Shown: positions 51,477 to 60,917 of the stretch, piece by piece
Layout of the letters: every line of letters begins with the position of its first letter
Numbering within the stretch: the first letter of the stretch is position 1
Source of the DNA: Marixanthomonas sp963974425
GTDB lineage: Bacteria; Bacteroidota; Bacteroidia; Flavobacteriales; Flavobacteriaceae
Direction of reading: 5' to 3'
Length of the DNA: 63,271 nucleotides
Assembly: GCF_963974425.1 (NCBI RefSeq)
Contig: NZ_CAXBCK010000019.1
Coordinates: 1-63,271, forward strand
Made by a program: the position numbers and the translations under genes
Notes under the pieces: generated by a model
What the model was told of the DNA's origin: nothing
What the model saw: only the letters and a program-made list of their open reading frames with translations
Database searches by the model: none

Positions 51477-52934
51477 TTATTTCTTCGGAATACGTTTCAA
51501 CGCTTCCAATACAAATTTCCAGTATTTCTGTGCAGATGAAATACTCGCTCGCTCATCGGGTGAATGTGCTCCGCGAATGGTTGGTCCAAAGGAAATCATT
51601 TCTATTTCAGGGTAATTTTGTCCTAAAATACCACATTCTAATCCGGCGTGACATGCAGCAACTTCAGCTCGTTCGCCGTTCATTTCTTCATATAAAGAGT
51701 CTAGTAATTTCACAATAGAACTTTCCATATTTGGCGCCCAACCTGGATATTCTCCAGAAAAATTAACCGTAAAACCTGCCATTTCAAAAACAGCTTGCAA
51801 GGTATTGGCTAAATCATCTCTTGAAGATTCTACCGAAGAGCGTGTTAAACACAACACTTCAACAGTTCCACTCTTAACAGTAATTTTAGCAATGTTATTC
51901 GATGTTTCTACTAGATCTTCAATCTCCGGACTCATTCTATACACACCATTATGTGCTGCGTAAATGGCTTGAATAAACTCCTTTTGAGAAGCAGTATCCA
52001 TTACTTTTTTAGATGCTTCAGAATTTTTTTCTGTAGTAACGCTTAATTCCGGTTCTAAGTTTTTGTACTCTTCTTTTATTTTATTGGTTACCGTTTCAAC
52101 TTCAGAAGTAAAATCATTCATTTTATCTGAATCAACAGCAACAACTGCAACACTTTCCCTAGGGATTGCATTACGCAAACTACCCCCAGCAACTGATGCT
52201 ATATGAATAAAGTTCTGTGCGGCATACAAAACACGATTCATTAATTTATTGGCATTCCCCAATCCTTTAATGATATCCATTCCACTGTGACCCCCACGTA
52301 ATCCCTTTACAGTAATAGTAACCATCTCAGTATTGGAAGGTGCTTCTTTTTCAGAATACGTTTTAGTTGCTGTAATATCTACACCACCGGCACAGCCTAC
52401 TCCTATTTCGTCGTCTTCTTCAGTATCTAAATTTAAAAGGATATCACCTTGTAATATTCTACCTTTTAAACCTTTAGCACCTGTCATTCCCGTTTCTTCG
52501 TCGATAGTAAACAGTGCTTCTAACTCTGGATGCGCAATGGTATCACTTTCAAGAATTGCCATAATCGTGGCAACTCCCAATCCGTTATCGGCTCCTAAAG
52601 TTGTTCCCTTAGCACGAACCCAATCTTCATCTACATACATATCGATCCCCTGAGTATCAAAATCGAAATCGGTATCGTTATTTTTCTGATGCACCATATC
52701 TAAATGCGATTGCATTACGATTGGTTTTCTGTCTTCCATTCCTTCAGTTGCAGGCTTGCGAATAATTACATTCCCTACTTCATCCTCAATGGTTTCTAGA
52801 TTCAATTTTTTACCGAAATCTTTCATAAAAGCGATAACACGTTCCTCTTTTTTTGAAGGTCGCGGTACGGCGTTTAAATCGGCAAATTTGTTCCAAAGTT
52901 CTTTTGGTTCTAAGTTTCTTATTTCTTCGTTCAT
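51477..52934 (-). CDS. pepD: Aminoacyl-histidine dipeptidase (M20 family)
   Basis: The 485-residue Zn-dependent peptidase cleaves Xaa-His and other dipeptides in the cytoplasm. Seen are QSHLDMVHQKN (first metal histidine), TLGADNGLGVAT with the bridging aspartate, DEETGMTGAKGL with the catalytic glutamates, CHAGLECGIL, and GPTIRGAHSPDER with the last histidine. The length matches PepD. A TAATTTTG element lies just upstream. Confidence 0.93.
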   Translation of the reverse strand: MNEEIRNLEPKELWNKFADLNAVPRPSKKEERVIAFMKDFGKKLNLETIEDEVGNVIIRKPATEGMEDRKPIVMQSHLDMVHQKNNDTDFDFDTQGIDMYVDEDWVRAKGTTLGADNGLGVATIMAILESDTIAHPELEALFTIDEETGMTGAKGLKGRILQGDILLNLDTEEDDEIGVGCAGGVDITATKTYSEKEAPSNTEMVTITVKGLRGGHSGMDIIKGLGNANKLMNRVLYAAQNFIHIASVAGGSLRNAIPRESVAVVAVDSDKMNDFTSEVETVTNKIKEEYKNLEPELSVTTEKNSEASKKVMDTASQKEFIQAIYAAHNGVYRMSPEIEDLVETSNNIAKITVKSGTVEVLCLTRSSVESSRDDLANTLQAVFEMAGFTVNFSGEYPGWAPNMESSIVKLLDSLYEEMNGERAEVAACHAGLECGILGQNYPEIEMISFGPTIRGAHSPDERASISSAQKYWKFVLEALKRIPKK

Positions 52935-52956
52935 AGTAATTTCTGTATTAAAAGCA

Positions 52957-52964
52957 CAAAATTA
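52957..52964 (-). promoter_or_regulatory. TAnnTTTG -7 element before pepD
   Basis: On the minus strand this reads TAATTTTG, 22 bases upstream of the pepD ATG. Confidence 0.55.
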
Positions 52965-53023
52965 AGGTTTTAGAGTCGCATTAAAAATTATGCGGTAATC
53001 AATTTACTTTGTAAGTTTACGCT

Positions 53024-54094
53024 ATGCAAAAAAAACGAACGCAACTTATTTTAACCCTCTTACTATTGGTTCAAATTTTTGCACTGCAATTGTTGAAATA
53101 TTTCCCTGAATTTGTAGAAAAATATTACAGTTTAGGCATCTACCCTATTATTTCTAAAGCCTCTCGCTATTTATTTGGTTGGGTTCCTTTTTCGGTTGGT
53201 GATATGTTTTATGTATTAATTTCAATTGTAGCGTTACGTTGGCTTTTTCTAAATTTTAAAAGAATTTGGAAACAGCCCCTTGGTTTCTTTCTAGATATTA
53301 CCGCAGCTATTTCGGTGGTGTATTTTATGTTCCATATACTTTGGGGCTTTAATTATTACCGCTTGCCACTTCATAAGTCCATCGGTATTGAAGCTGATTA
53401 TACTACGGAAGAACTTGTTGAAACAACCCAACGCTTAATTGCAAAATCGAACAAAATGCATCGTCAATTAGGCTATGCAGACAGTGTGAAAATTGATTTA
53501 CCGTTTACACAACAAGAAGTTTTTGATATTTCAGATAATGGCTATAAGAATTTGGAAGCCAAGTTTCCGAAGTTAAAATATTCCCCAAAAAGTATTAAAA
53601 AAAGCGGTTGGAGTTTAGGATTAACCTATATGGGATATAGTGGTTATTTAAACCCATTTTCAGGTGAAGCACAGGTAAACAACTTAATTAAAACCTATAA
53701 ATTTCCCGTAGTGAGCTGCCACGAACAAGCCCATCAAATTGGATATGCGGCTGAAAACGAAGCTAACTTTATTGCCACCTTGGCCACTTTAAACAGTGAT
53801 GACGAGTTTATACAATATTCCGGATATATTTTTGCCCTTCGCTACTGTGTTAATGAAATTGCCCGGCGGGATATGGATACTTATAATGATTTGCTTACAA
53901 CCATCAACCCAGGAATTTTAGCCAGCTACAAAGAAATGCGCGATTTTTGGTCCAATTACGAGAATCCATTCGAAGTATTTTCAAAACATTTTTACAATTA
54001 CTTTTTGAAAGCTAATAACCAATCAAAAGGAATTATGAGCTACAACTATATGGTTGCTTTGGTTGTTAATTACTTTGAAGACAAGCCATTTTAA
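53024..54094 (+). CDS. DUF3810 membrane protein with HExxH motif
   Basis: The 356-residue protein has three hydrophobic segments in the first ~120 residues (LILTLLLLVQIFALQLL, VGDMFYVLISIVALRWLF, ISVVYFMFHILWGFNYY), then a soluble domain with SCHEQAHQIGYAAENEANFIA. The HEQAH site plus the downstream E/N residues resembles zinc metallopeptidases. This matches the DUF3810 family, whose function is unknown; I infer a membrane-anchored peptidase. Confidence 0.82.
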   Translation: MQKKRTQLILTLLLLVQIFALQLLKYFPEFVEKYYSLGIYPIISKASRYLFGWVPFSVGDMFYVLISIVALRWLFLNFKRIWKQPLGFFLDITAAISVVYFMFHILWGFNYYRLPLHKSIGIEADYTTEELVETTQRLIAKSNKMHRQLGYADSVKIDLPFTQQEVFDISDNGYKNLEAKFPKLKYSPKSIKKSGWSLGLTYMGYSGYLNPFSGEAQVNNLIKTYKFPVVSCHEQAHQIGYAAENEANFIATLATLNSDDEFIQYSGYIFALRYCVNEIARRDMDTYNDLLTTINPGILASYKEMRDFWSNYENPFEVFSKHFYNYFLKANNQSKGIMSYNYMVALVVNYFEDKPF

Positions 54095-54190
54095 AACTCT
54101 TAACACTTTGTTAAAATTAGGTTTGCACCTATCAAAATGTAATGACTACTTATATCTTTAGGAATCTAAAAATTAAAAACTCGTATATTA

Positions 54191-57151
54191 ATGAGAAAAA
54201 TTACGTTCCTCCTCTTTTGCTTCTTTTTTTCTTCTCTCATTTTTGCTCAGGATTATTTTCCAAAAAATGATGGTGTAAAAGAACAAAACAACAACTACAC
54301 AGCCTTTACAAATGCAACCCTATTTGTAACTCCTTCAGAAAAAATTAAAAACGGAACCCTCCTTATTCAAAACGGAAAAGTAGTCGCTTCGGGAAAATCA
54401 GTCGATATCCCTGAAAATTCTGTGGTTATCGACTTAAAAGGAAAATACATCTACCCTTCTTTTATAGATTCGTACACTAATTTTGGGGTAAAAAAGCCTA
54501 AAAAAGCAGAGCGAAATGGTCGTTCGGCGCAATACAAACCTTCTCGAGATGGTTATTATTGGAACGACCATATTAAGCCAGGTCAACACGCTATCGACGA
54601 CTTTAAATACGATAAAAAGTTGGCCAAAGAGCTTCGTAAAATGGGATTCGGTACAGTGAACACTTTACAAATGGATGGTATTGCTCGCGGTTCGGGAGTT
54701 TTAGTAGCCTTAAATGACGATGAAGGTGCTGCCAAACGAGTGTTAGACGATGCGTTAGGTCAATATTTTTCTTTTGAAAAAAGTGTTGCAAGCCGTCAAA
54801 GTTACCCAACTTCTTTAATGGGAGCCATGGCATTACTACGCCAGATGTATCACGATGCAGATTGGTATGAAAAAGGAAATATTGACACCAAAGATCGCTC
54901 TTTAGAAGCGTTGCTTGAAAACAAAGGTAAAATTGCCTTTTTTGAAGCAGGTAGTAAAAGCAACAATCTACGCGCTGATAAAATAGGAGATGAATTTAAC
55001 ACAAATTACATTATAATTGGTGGAGGCGATGAATATGAAATGATTGACCAAACAAAAGCAACTCAGTCAAAATTTATTATTCCCATCAACTTTCCTGAAG
55101 CGTATGATGTAAGCAACCCATACTCCACTAAGTATATTTCGTTGGCTGATATGCGTGATTGGAACCAAGCACCTATGAATCCAAAGGTATTATCTGAAAA
55201 TGGGGTGGAATTCGCATTGACAACCTACGAATTGGAGAAGCCGAAAGAATTTACCAATAAACTGAAAAAAGCCTTTGAATATGGGTTCGACAAAACAAAA
55301 GCGTTGGCTGCTTTAACCACGGTTCCTGCCCACTTATTGGGTAAAAGTGACCAAATAGGTTCACTGAAACCTGGACGATATGCAAACTTTTTAATTACTT
55401 CGGGTGAAATTTTCGATGACGAAACAACTTTGTATGAAAATTGGGTTCAAGGCACAAAGAATGTAATCAACACCAAAGACCAAAAAGACATTCGTGGTAA
55501 TTATAAAATCACTTCTGGCGGAAAAACGTACGATGTTGTCATTACTGGTGATGCATTAAAGCCTAAGGCTAAAGTAAAGGCTGGCGAAGTAGAATATCCT
55601 TCAAAAATGGAATATTCTGAAAATTGGGTAACACTTTCTTTTACTGATGAAAAAACCAATGAGATTTTTAGAACTACAGGAATTGTACCCAAAGAAGGTG
55701 ATAATTTTTCTGGAAAATTAGTTGCCCCAGATGGCAGTGAATCAGGTTTTACTGCAGAAAGGCAAAAAGACAGCTCTTCTGAAGAAGATTCAGAAAAAAA
55801 AGATAAAGGCGAAAAGCCAGAAATTGTACCCCTTACCTACCCTAATATTGGGTATGGATATACAACCAAACCAAAACAGGAAAATGTATTATTTAAAAAT
55901 GCAACGGTATGGACTAGTGAAGATGCAGGTGTCCTGAAAAACACAGATGTATTGGTGAAGAATGGAAAAATTGTTGAAATAGGCTCCAATTTAAGATCTG
56001 GTGGAGCTAAAACTATCGATGCAACCGGTAAACATTTAACTGCCGGAATTATAGATGAACACTCACATCTTGCAGCGTTGGCAATTAACGAGGCTGGTCA
56101 AAACTCGTCTGCCGAAGTAACTATTGAAGATGTAGTAGACCCCGAAGATATTGGCATTTACAGAGACCTTGCCGGAGGTGTTACATCCATTCAAATTCTA
56201 CACGGTTCTGCCAATCCTATTGGTGGGCGTTCGGCAATCATTAAATTAAAATGGGGTGAAGATGCAGATGGGCTTATTTACGATAATTCTCCAAAGTTTA
56301 TAAAATTCGCTTTGGGAGAAAACGTAAAACAATCTAACTGGCAAAGCTTTAACCGCTTTCCTCAAACAAGAATGGGTGTTGAGCAGGTGTACGTTAATTA
56401 CTTCAACCGTGCTAAAGAATATGATGCAAAAAAGAAAAGCGGACAAGCTGTTCGGTACGATGAAGAACTAGAAGTATTAGCTGAAATTTTAAACGGCGAA
56501 CGTTTCATTAGCTGTCATTCCTATGTACAAAGTGAAATTAATATGTTGATGAAAGTTGCCGATAAATTCGATTTCAAGATTAATACTTTTACACACATTC
56601 TTGAAGGATACAAAGTAGCCGATAAAATGAAAGAACACGGTGCTGGTGGTTCTACATTTAGCGATTGGTGGGCCTACAAATACGAAGTAAACGATGCCAT
56701 CCCCTACAACGCTGCGATAATGAACAGCCAAGGAGTAACCGTTGCGATTAATAGTGACGATGGAGAAATGAGCCGTCGTCTAAATCAAGAAGCAGCAAAA
56801 AGTGTAAAATATGGCGGTATGAGTGAAGAAGAAGCTTGGAATATGGTTACCATAAATCCTGCAAAATTACTTCATCTAGACAATCGCACTGGCAGTATTA
56901 AAGAAGGAAAAGATGCCGATTTGGTGCTTTGGAGCGATAACCCATTATCTGTTTATGCGAAAGCAGAAAAAACAATGATTGAAGGCACTACTTATTTCGA
57001 CCTTGAGAAAGACAAAGAAAAAAGAAATGCTATTAAAAAAGAACGCAATAAGTTGGTAAAGATGATGCTCGCTGAAAAACAGAACGGAGGAAAAACCAAA
57101 CCACCAAAAGGAAAAGACATACGCGAATTTCATTGTGAAACAATAAACTAA
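54191..57151 (+). CDS. Tandem amidohydrolase-family protein, 986 aa
   Basis: The protein has a signal peptide (LLFCFFFSSLIFAQ) and two amidohydrolase-like halves. The N-terminal half (about 30-430) has the flanking beta-sandwich and the closing VPAHLLGKSDQIGSLKPGRYANFLI segment, but the metal motif reads FIDSYTNFG, with no HxH. A beta domain and acidic linker (residues ~440-570) follow. The C-terminal half keeps HSH (about residues 624-626 in GIIDEHSHLAA), FTHILEGYK, and the aspartate in AINSDDGEMS, with the GSIKEGKDADLVLW closing strand. Only that half is likely to be catalytic. The substrate is unknown. Confidence 0.82.
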   Translation: MRKITFLLFCFFFSSLIFAQDYFPKNDGVKEQNNNYTAFTNATLFVTPSEKIKNGTLLIQNGKVVASGKSVDIPENSVVIDLKGKYIYPSFIDSYTNFGVKKPKKAERNGRSAQYKPSRDGYYWNDHIKPGQHAIDDFKYDKKLAKELRKMGFGTVNTLQMDGIARGSGVLVALNDDEGAAKRVLDDALGQYFSFEKSVASRQSYPTSLMGAMALLRQMYHDADWYEKGNIDTKDRSLEALLENKGKIAFFEAGSKSNNLRADKIGDEFNTNYIIIGGGDEYEMIDQTKATQSKFIIPINFPEAYDVSNPYSTKYISLADMRDWNQAPMNPKVLSENGVEFALTTYELEKPKEFTNKLKKAFEYGFDKTKALAALTTVPAHLLGKSDQIGSLKPGRYANFLITSGEIFDDETTLYENWVQGTKNVINTKDQKDIRGNYKITSGGKTYDVVITGDALKPKAKVKAGEVEYPSKMEYSENWVTLSFTDEKTNEIFRTTGIVPKEGDNFSGKLVAPDGSESGFTAERQKDSSSEEDSEKKDKGEKPEIVPLTYPNIGYGYTTKPKQENVLFKNATVWTSEDAGVLKNTDVLVKNGKIVEIGSNLRSGGAKTIDATGKHLTAGIIDEHSHLAALAINEAGQNSSAEVTIEDVVDPEDIGIYRDLAGGVTSIQILHGSANPIGGRSAIIKLKWGEDADGLIYDNSPKFIKFALGENVKQSNWQSFNRFPQTRMGVEQVYVNYFNRAKEYDAKKKSGQAVRYDEELEVLAEILNGERFISCHSYVQSEINMLMKVADKFDFKINTFTHILEGYKVADKMKEHGAGGSTFSDWWAYKYEVNDAIPYNAAIMNSQGVTVAINSDDGEMSRRLNQEAAKSVKYGGMSEEEAWNMVTINPAKLLHLDNRTGSIKEGKDADLVLWSDNPLSVYAKAEKTMIEGTTYFDLEKDKEKRNAIKKERNKLVKMMLAEKQNGGKTKPPKGKDIREFHCETIN

Positions 57152-57157
57152 GCAACC

Positions 57158-58450
57158 ATGAACGTATTACATAAAATAGCCACTCTTGTTGTTGTATTTG
57201 CCACTTCGGTTGGCTTTGCACAACAAACACCGGCACCAAAACAAACACAAGCTATCACCATTACAGGAGCAACCGCCCATATTGGTAATGGTTCAATAAT
57301 AGACAACAGCACAATTGTTTTCGAAAACGGTAAAATAACCGCCATAGGCACCAATGTGGCTTCAAAAGGGAAAGTGATTGATGCTTCAGGAAAGCATGTA
57401 TATCCAGGAATAATCGCTCCCGTTTCCACCTTAGGACTGGGAGAGATTGATGCCGTACGTCCTACAATTGATGATGATGAAATTGGTGAAATGATCCCGA
57501 ATATTCGCAGCTTGATAGCTTACAACGCAGAGAGTAAAGTAGTAGAAAGCATGCGACCTAATGGTGTTCTTTTAGCTCAAGTCACACCGCAAGGTGGACG
57601 TATTTCAGGGACGTCATCTATCGTACAATTAGATGCTTGGAATTGGGAAGATGCTACCGTAAAAGTTGATGATGGCATCCATATGAATTGGCCAAATAGC
57701 TTCCGTCGTGGTCGCTGGTGGTTAGGCGAACCTCGAGGGTATAAGCCAAACAAAGATTATTCAAAAGATACTGATGAAGTGCGTGCTTTCTTAGTAAATG
57801 GCAAAGCTTATAAGAACTCCAAAGATCAACCTAAAAATGAAGCCTTTAAAGCAATGAAAGGCTTATTTGATGGTTCAAAAACGTTGTTTATCCACGCAGA
57901 TGGTGAAAAAGAAATGATCGATGCTGTTACAACTGCTAAAGAGCACGGGGTTCAAAAAGTAGTAATTGTTGGAGGATACGAAGCCCATAAAATCACTAAT
58001 TTTTTAAAGAAAAATGATATTTCAGTATTGGTAAGACGTGTTCATACCACCCCAGAACGCGAAGATGACGATTACGACATGCCTTATAAACTGCCCAAGC
58101 TTTTGGCCGATGCTGGTGTTACAGTTGCACTACAAGCCAACGGACAAATGGAGCGTATGAATACCCGTAACTTAGCATTTTACGCTGGTCATTTAGTTAG
58201 TCAAGGAATGGACAAAGAAAAAGCGCTTCAGCTAATTACAGGCAATACCGCTAAAATATTAGGGATTGATGATTCCTACGGAACGTTGGAAAAAGGAAAA
58301 AGTGCTACCCTATTTATTTCAGAAGGGGATGCTTTAGATATGCGAACCAATATTTTGACACATGCATTTATAGATGGTAGAGATATTTCCTTAGAAACCC
58401 ACCAAACCGAGCTTTGGAATCGGTATATGGATAAATATGAAGGGAAATAG
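57158..58450 (+). CDS. Amidohydrolase-family protein lacking HxH metal site
   Basis: The 430-residue secreted protein has a signal peptide (IATLVVVFATSVGFAQQ) and amidohydrolase framework segments: ENGKITAIGTNVASKGKVIDASGKHVYPGIIAP at the front and ITGNTAKILGIDDSYGTLEKGKSATLFI at the end. Where active enzymes have PGxxDxHxH this reads PGIIAPVSTLG. It resembles the N-terminal half of the upstream 986-residue protein and follows it by 6 bases. I infer a non-catalytic or altered partner subunit. Confidence 0.78.
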   Translation: MNVLHKIATLVVVFATSVGFAQQTPAPKQTQAITITGATAHIGNGSIIDNSTIVFENGKITAIGTNVASKGKVIDASGKHVYPGIIAPVSTLGLGEIDAVRPTIDDDEIGEMIPNIRSLIAYNAESKVVESMRPNGVLLAQVTPQGGRISGTSSIVQLDAWNWEDATVKVDDGIHMNWPNSFRRGRWWLGEPRGYKPNKDYSKDTDEVRAFLVNGKAYKNSKDQPKNEAFKAMKGLFDGSKTLFIHADGEKEMIDAVTTAKEHGVQKVVIVGGYEAHKITNFLKKNDISVLVRRVHTTPEREDDDYDMPYKLPKLLADAGVTVALQANGQMERMNTRNLAFYAGHLVSQGMDKEKALQLITGNTAKILGIDDSYGTLEKGKSATLFISEGDALDMRTNILTHAFIDGRDISLETHQTELWNRYMDKYEGK

Positions 58451-58451
58451 A

Positions 58452-58515
58452 TAGATATAAGTAGATATGAGACCGCTTCGCTGTTAGATTTTAAAATCTG
58501 GACTTTTTATATCTA
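58452..58515. repeat. Imperfect intergenic inverted repeat
   Basis: TAGATATAA (58452-58460) is exactly inverted as TTATATCTA (58507-58515), and between them lies a perfect 14-base palindrome AGATTTTAAAATCT (58486-58499) next to GACCGCTTCGCTG. It lies just after the amidohydrolase stop. It may be a weak terminator or a copy of an interspersed repeat. Confidence 0.45.
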
Positions 58516-58611
58516 AACTATAATCAAAAAAGACAATTCATTAACCAACTTTCCTTGCTAAACAATAATATCGTCCACAAAAAGTTATATTTTTACTGAA
58601 AATTATCGTTA

Positions 58612-60162
58612 ATGAAGTATGTTTATGGATTGGCAATACTTGCTTGCCTCGTTTTATGGAGTTCTTGCCGAAATGATTTTGAGAGTGTCCCTAGTACTGG
58701 AAACCTTGAATTTTCAAGGGATACCGTATATTTAGACACCATTTTTAGCAACATAGGCTCTAGTACTTATAACCTAAAAGTATATAATCGAAGCGATGAG
58801 GATATTAATATTCCCTCCATTAATCTAGAAAATGGCGAAACTTCTAGCTACCGTTTAAACGTAGATGGAATCCCTGGAAAATCGTTTCAGGATATTCAAG
58901 TGTTGGCCAAGGACAGTATTTTTATTTTTATAGAAACTACAGCCGATATCAATACGCTCCCAACAGAAGAAACTAACTTTTTATATACCGATCAATTACA
59001 ATTTGACACTGGCGGAAATCAGCAAAATGTGGAGTTAGTTACCTTAATTCAAGATGCCGTATTCTTATTTCCTGAACGTTTTGGTGATGGCACTTCTGAA
59101 ACTTTAAACTTAGGAACCGATGGCGAAGGAAATGATATTTTGATTGAAGGTTTCTTTTTAGATGATAACGAACTCACTTTTACCAACGAAAAACCTTATG
59201 TAATCTATGGCTATGCAGCCGTACCTCCACAAAAAACACTGAATATTGAAGCTGGGGCACGAGTGCATTTTCACGCTAGTAGCGGAATTTTAGTTGCCAA
59301 TACAGGCTCTATAAAAGCAAATGGCGAACAAAGTAATGACCCTGAATTATTAGAAAACGAAATTATTTTTGAAGGCGACCGTCTGGAACCTGCTTTTGCC
59401 GATGTTCCCGGACAATGGGGTGCTATTTGGATGACTTCTGGAAGTACTGATAACGAATTTAAATATACAACCATAAAAAATGGAACTGTAGGCCTTTTAA
59501 TGGATGACAATGATGGGGACAGAACTCTTACACTGGAAAATGTACAGATTTACAACAGTGCTAATTCTGGCTTGTTAGCTAGAACTGGAAATGTATACGG
59601 AGAAAATGTAGTAATAAACAACAGTGGTCAAGCCTCTTTATCGGCTTCGCTTGGGGGAACGTATGAGTTTAACCATTCTACGTTTGCTAACTATTGGACC
59701 AATAGTTTCCGTAGTTTTCCTACCGTTTTGATCGATAACTTTTTTGAAACCGAAACTGGAACCACTCCTTTTGATCTTGATATTTCTTTCAACAATTGTA
59801 TTATCTACGGAAATGAGCGACGTGAAATTGCTTTACTGAAAGATGACGGCGCACAGTTTACCTTTAATTTTAGTAACAGTTTGATTCGTTTTGAAGATCC
59901 TAGTGGCGATTTTGATGACAATCCTTTGTACGATTTTACTAACACAGCTATATACACGAACTCCGTATTAAATGAAGACCCCATTTTCCAAGATACTGAA
60001 ATGAACAATTTCAACATTGAAACCGGAACTTCTGCTGCGGATGGTATTGGAAACACCGCTACTGCACAACAGGTCCCTATAGATTTAAATGGAACCAGCC
60101 GAAACACGCAAGCTCCAGATGCTGGTGCTTATGAAAGCACTCTATTTCCAGAAGAAGAATAA
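58612..60162 (+). CDS. Lipoprotein with probable right-handed beta-helix
   Basis: The 516-residue protein starts MKYVYGLAILACLVLWSSCRND, a lipoprotein signal with Cys19. Residues ~25-150 resemble an Ig-like strand domain. From about residue 200 (GARVHFHASSGILVANTGSIKANGE, then QWGAIWMTSGSTDNEFKYTTIKNGTVGL, ENVQIYNSANSGLLART, GENVVINNSGQASLS) the spacing of short strands and Asn/Gly turns suggests a parallel beta-helix as in carbohydrate-active or adhesive surface proteins. Catalytic residues are not recognisable. It is monocistronic. Confidence 0.7.
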   Translation: MKYVYGLAILACLVLWSSCRNDFESVPSTGNLEFSRDTVYLDTIFSNIGSSTYNLKVYNRSDEDINIPSINLENGETSSYRLNVDGIPGKSFQDIQVLAKDSIFIFIETTADINTLPTEETNFLYTDQLQFDTGGNQQNVELVTLIQDAVFLFPERFGDGTSETLNLGTDGEGNDILIEGFFLDDNELTFTNEKPYVIYGYAAVPPQKTLNIEAGARVHFHASSGILVANTGSIKANGEQSNDPELLENEIIFEGDRLEPAFADVPGQWGAIWMTSGSTDNEFKYTTIKNGTVGLLMDDNDGDRTLTLENVQIYNSANSGLLARTGNVYGENVVINNSGQASLSASLGGTYEFNHSTFANYWTNSFRSFPTVLIDNFFETETGTTPFDLDISFNNCIIYGNERREIALLKDDGAQFTFNFSNSLIRFEDPSGDFDDNPLYDFTNTAIYTNSVLNEDPIFQDTEMNNFNIETGTSAADGIGNTATAQQVPIDLNGTSRNTQAPDAGAYESTLFPEEE

Positions 60163-60180
60163 AAATAAAACATTTATTAA

Positions 60181-60220
60181 AAACTAGAAAGCCTCTCAAA
60201 TTTGAGAGGTTTTCTAGTTT
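60181..60220. terminator. Bidirectional terminator, 40-base near-perfect palindrome
   Basis: Two 20-base arms (AAACTAGAAAGCCTCTCAAA and its inverse) differ at one position. It lies between the convergent beta-helix lipoprotein gene and the ACP-like gene. Confidence 0.88.
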
Positions 60221-60271
60221 AATGCAATAGAATAGACTTACATTATTGGTTAATCAAGAAGTTTTTATAAA

Positions 60272-60865
60272 TCAATCTATTCCTAAGTCTTTTGTAAAAG
60301 AATGATGTGTTTCAATTTCACTTAATGGTACTCCAATCTTATATTCAATTAATTCACAAATAATTCGCTCAATTTCATATTTACTTGAAATATCTTCGAT
60401 AGAAATTAACTCGTTGGAGTTCATTGAAATTATCCAATCAGTAAATTTTCTCAAAGTATTTTCAGCAACTGGTTCAGTACGATCATACATTTTAAACCCT
60501 AAAAACTTCACTTCTTTATTAAGAGATTTATTCAAGTCCAAGTCAACTAATCTAGGTATTTTAAGCCCTATTTTCATTTCTAATCTTCTCCAATCAGATT
60601 CTAAATCTGTAGCACTTAGTAAATCTGACATTTTTGTATTCGGAGTAATATCTCTTTTCTTGTTATCAAACTCTTCAAACGCTCGCCTTATTCGATAAAA
60701 AACTATTTGAGATAAGCACTTATAATTCGGTTTAAACTTTATTTTCTCGAAAATTGAATCAACCATTTGTTGAACTGTAAAAATATTTTCAGCCTCAGCA
60801 TCAGGAATCGAAACACCAAATTTATTTTCAAAAGACATTAATAGTTCAACTGAGTCTAATCCCAT
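60272..60865 (-). CDS. Permuted acyl-carrier-protein-like protein
   Basis: In this 197-residue protein, residues 3-42 match helices II-IV of an acyl carrier protein starting at the phosphopantetheine site: GLDSVELLMSFENKFGVSI then PDAEAENIFTVQQMVDSI, with Ser5 as the attachment residue. Helix I, normally before this, is absent: an in-frame TAA lies two codons upstream of the ATG. The missing part appears at the C-terminus (residues ~164-197, ending THHSFTKDLGID), exactly where the DS motif would follow. About 120 unrecognised residues lie between. It is a single-gene unit with a TATATTTG element upstream and terminators on both sides. Confidence 0.75.
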   Translation of the reverse strand: MGLDSVELLMSFENKFGVSIPDAEAENIFTVQQMVDSIFEKIKFKPNYKCLSQIVFYRIRRAFEEFDNKKRDITPNTKMSDLLSATDLESDWRRLEMKIGLKIPRLVDLDLNKSLNKEVKFLGFKMYDRTEPVAENTLRKFTDWIISMNSNELISIEDISSKYEIERIICELIEYKIGVPLSEIETHHSFTKDLGID

Positions 60866-60894
60866 TACTTATACTTTTTCAAGATTATAATCAA

Positions 60895-60902
60895 CAAATA
60901 TA
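60895..60902 (-). promoter_or_regulatory. TAnnTTTG -7 element before the ACP-like gene
   Basis: On the minus strand this reads TATATTTG, 29 bases upstream of the ATG, between the csp terminator and the gene. Confidence 0.5.
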
Positions 60903-60917
60903 TAAAACCAATTACAT

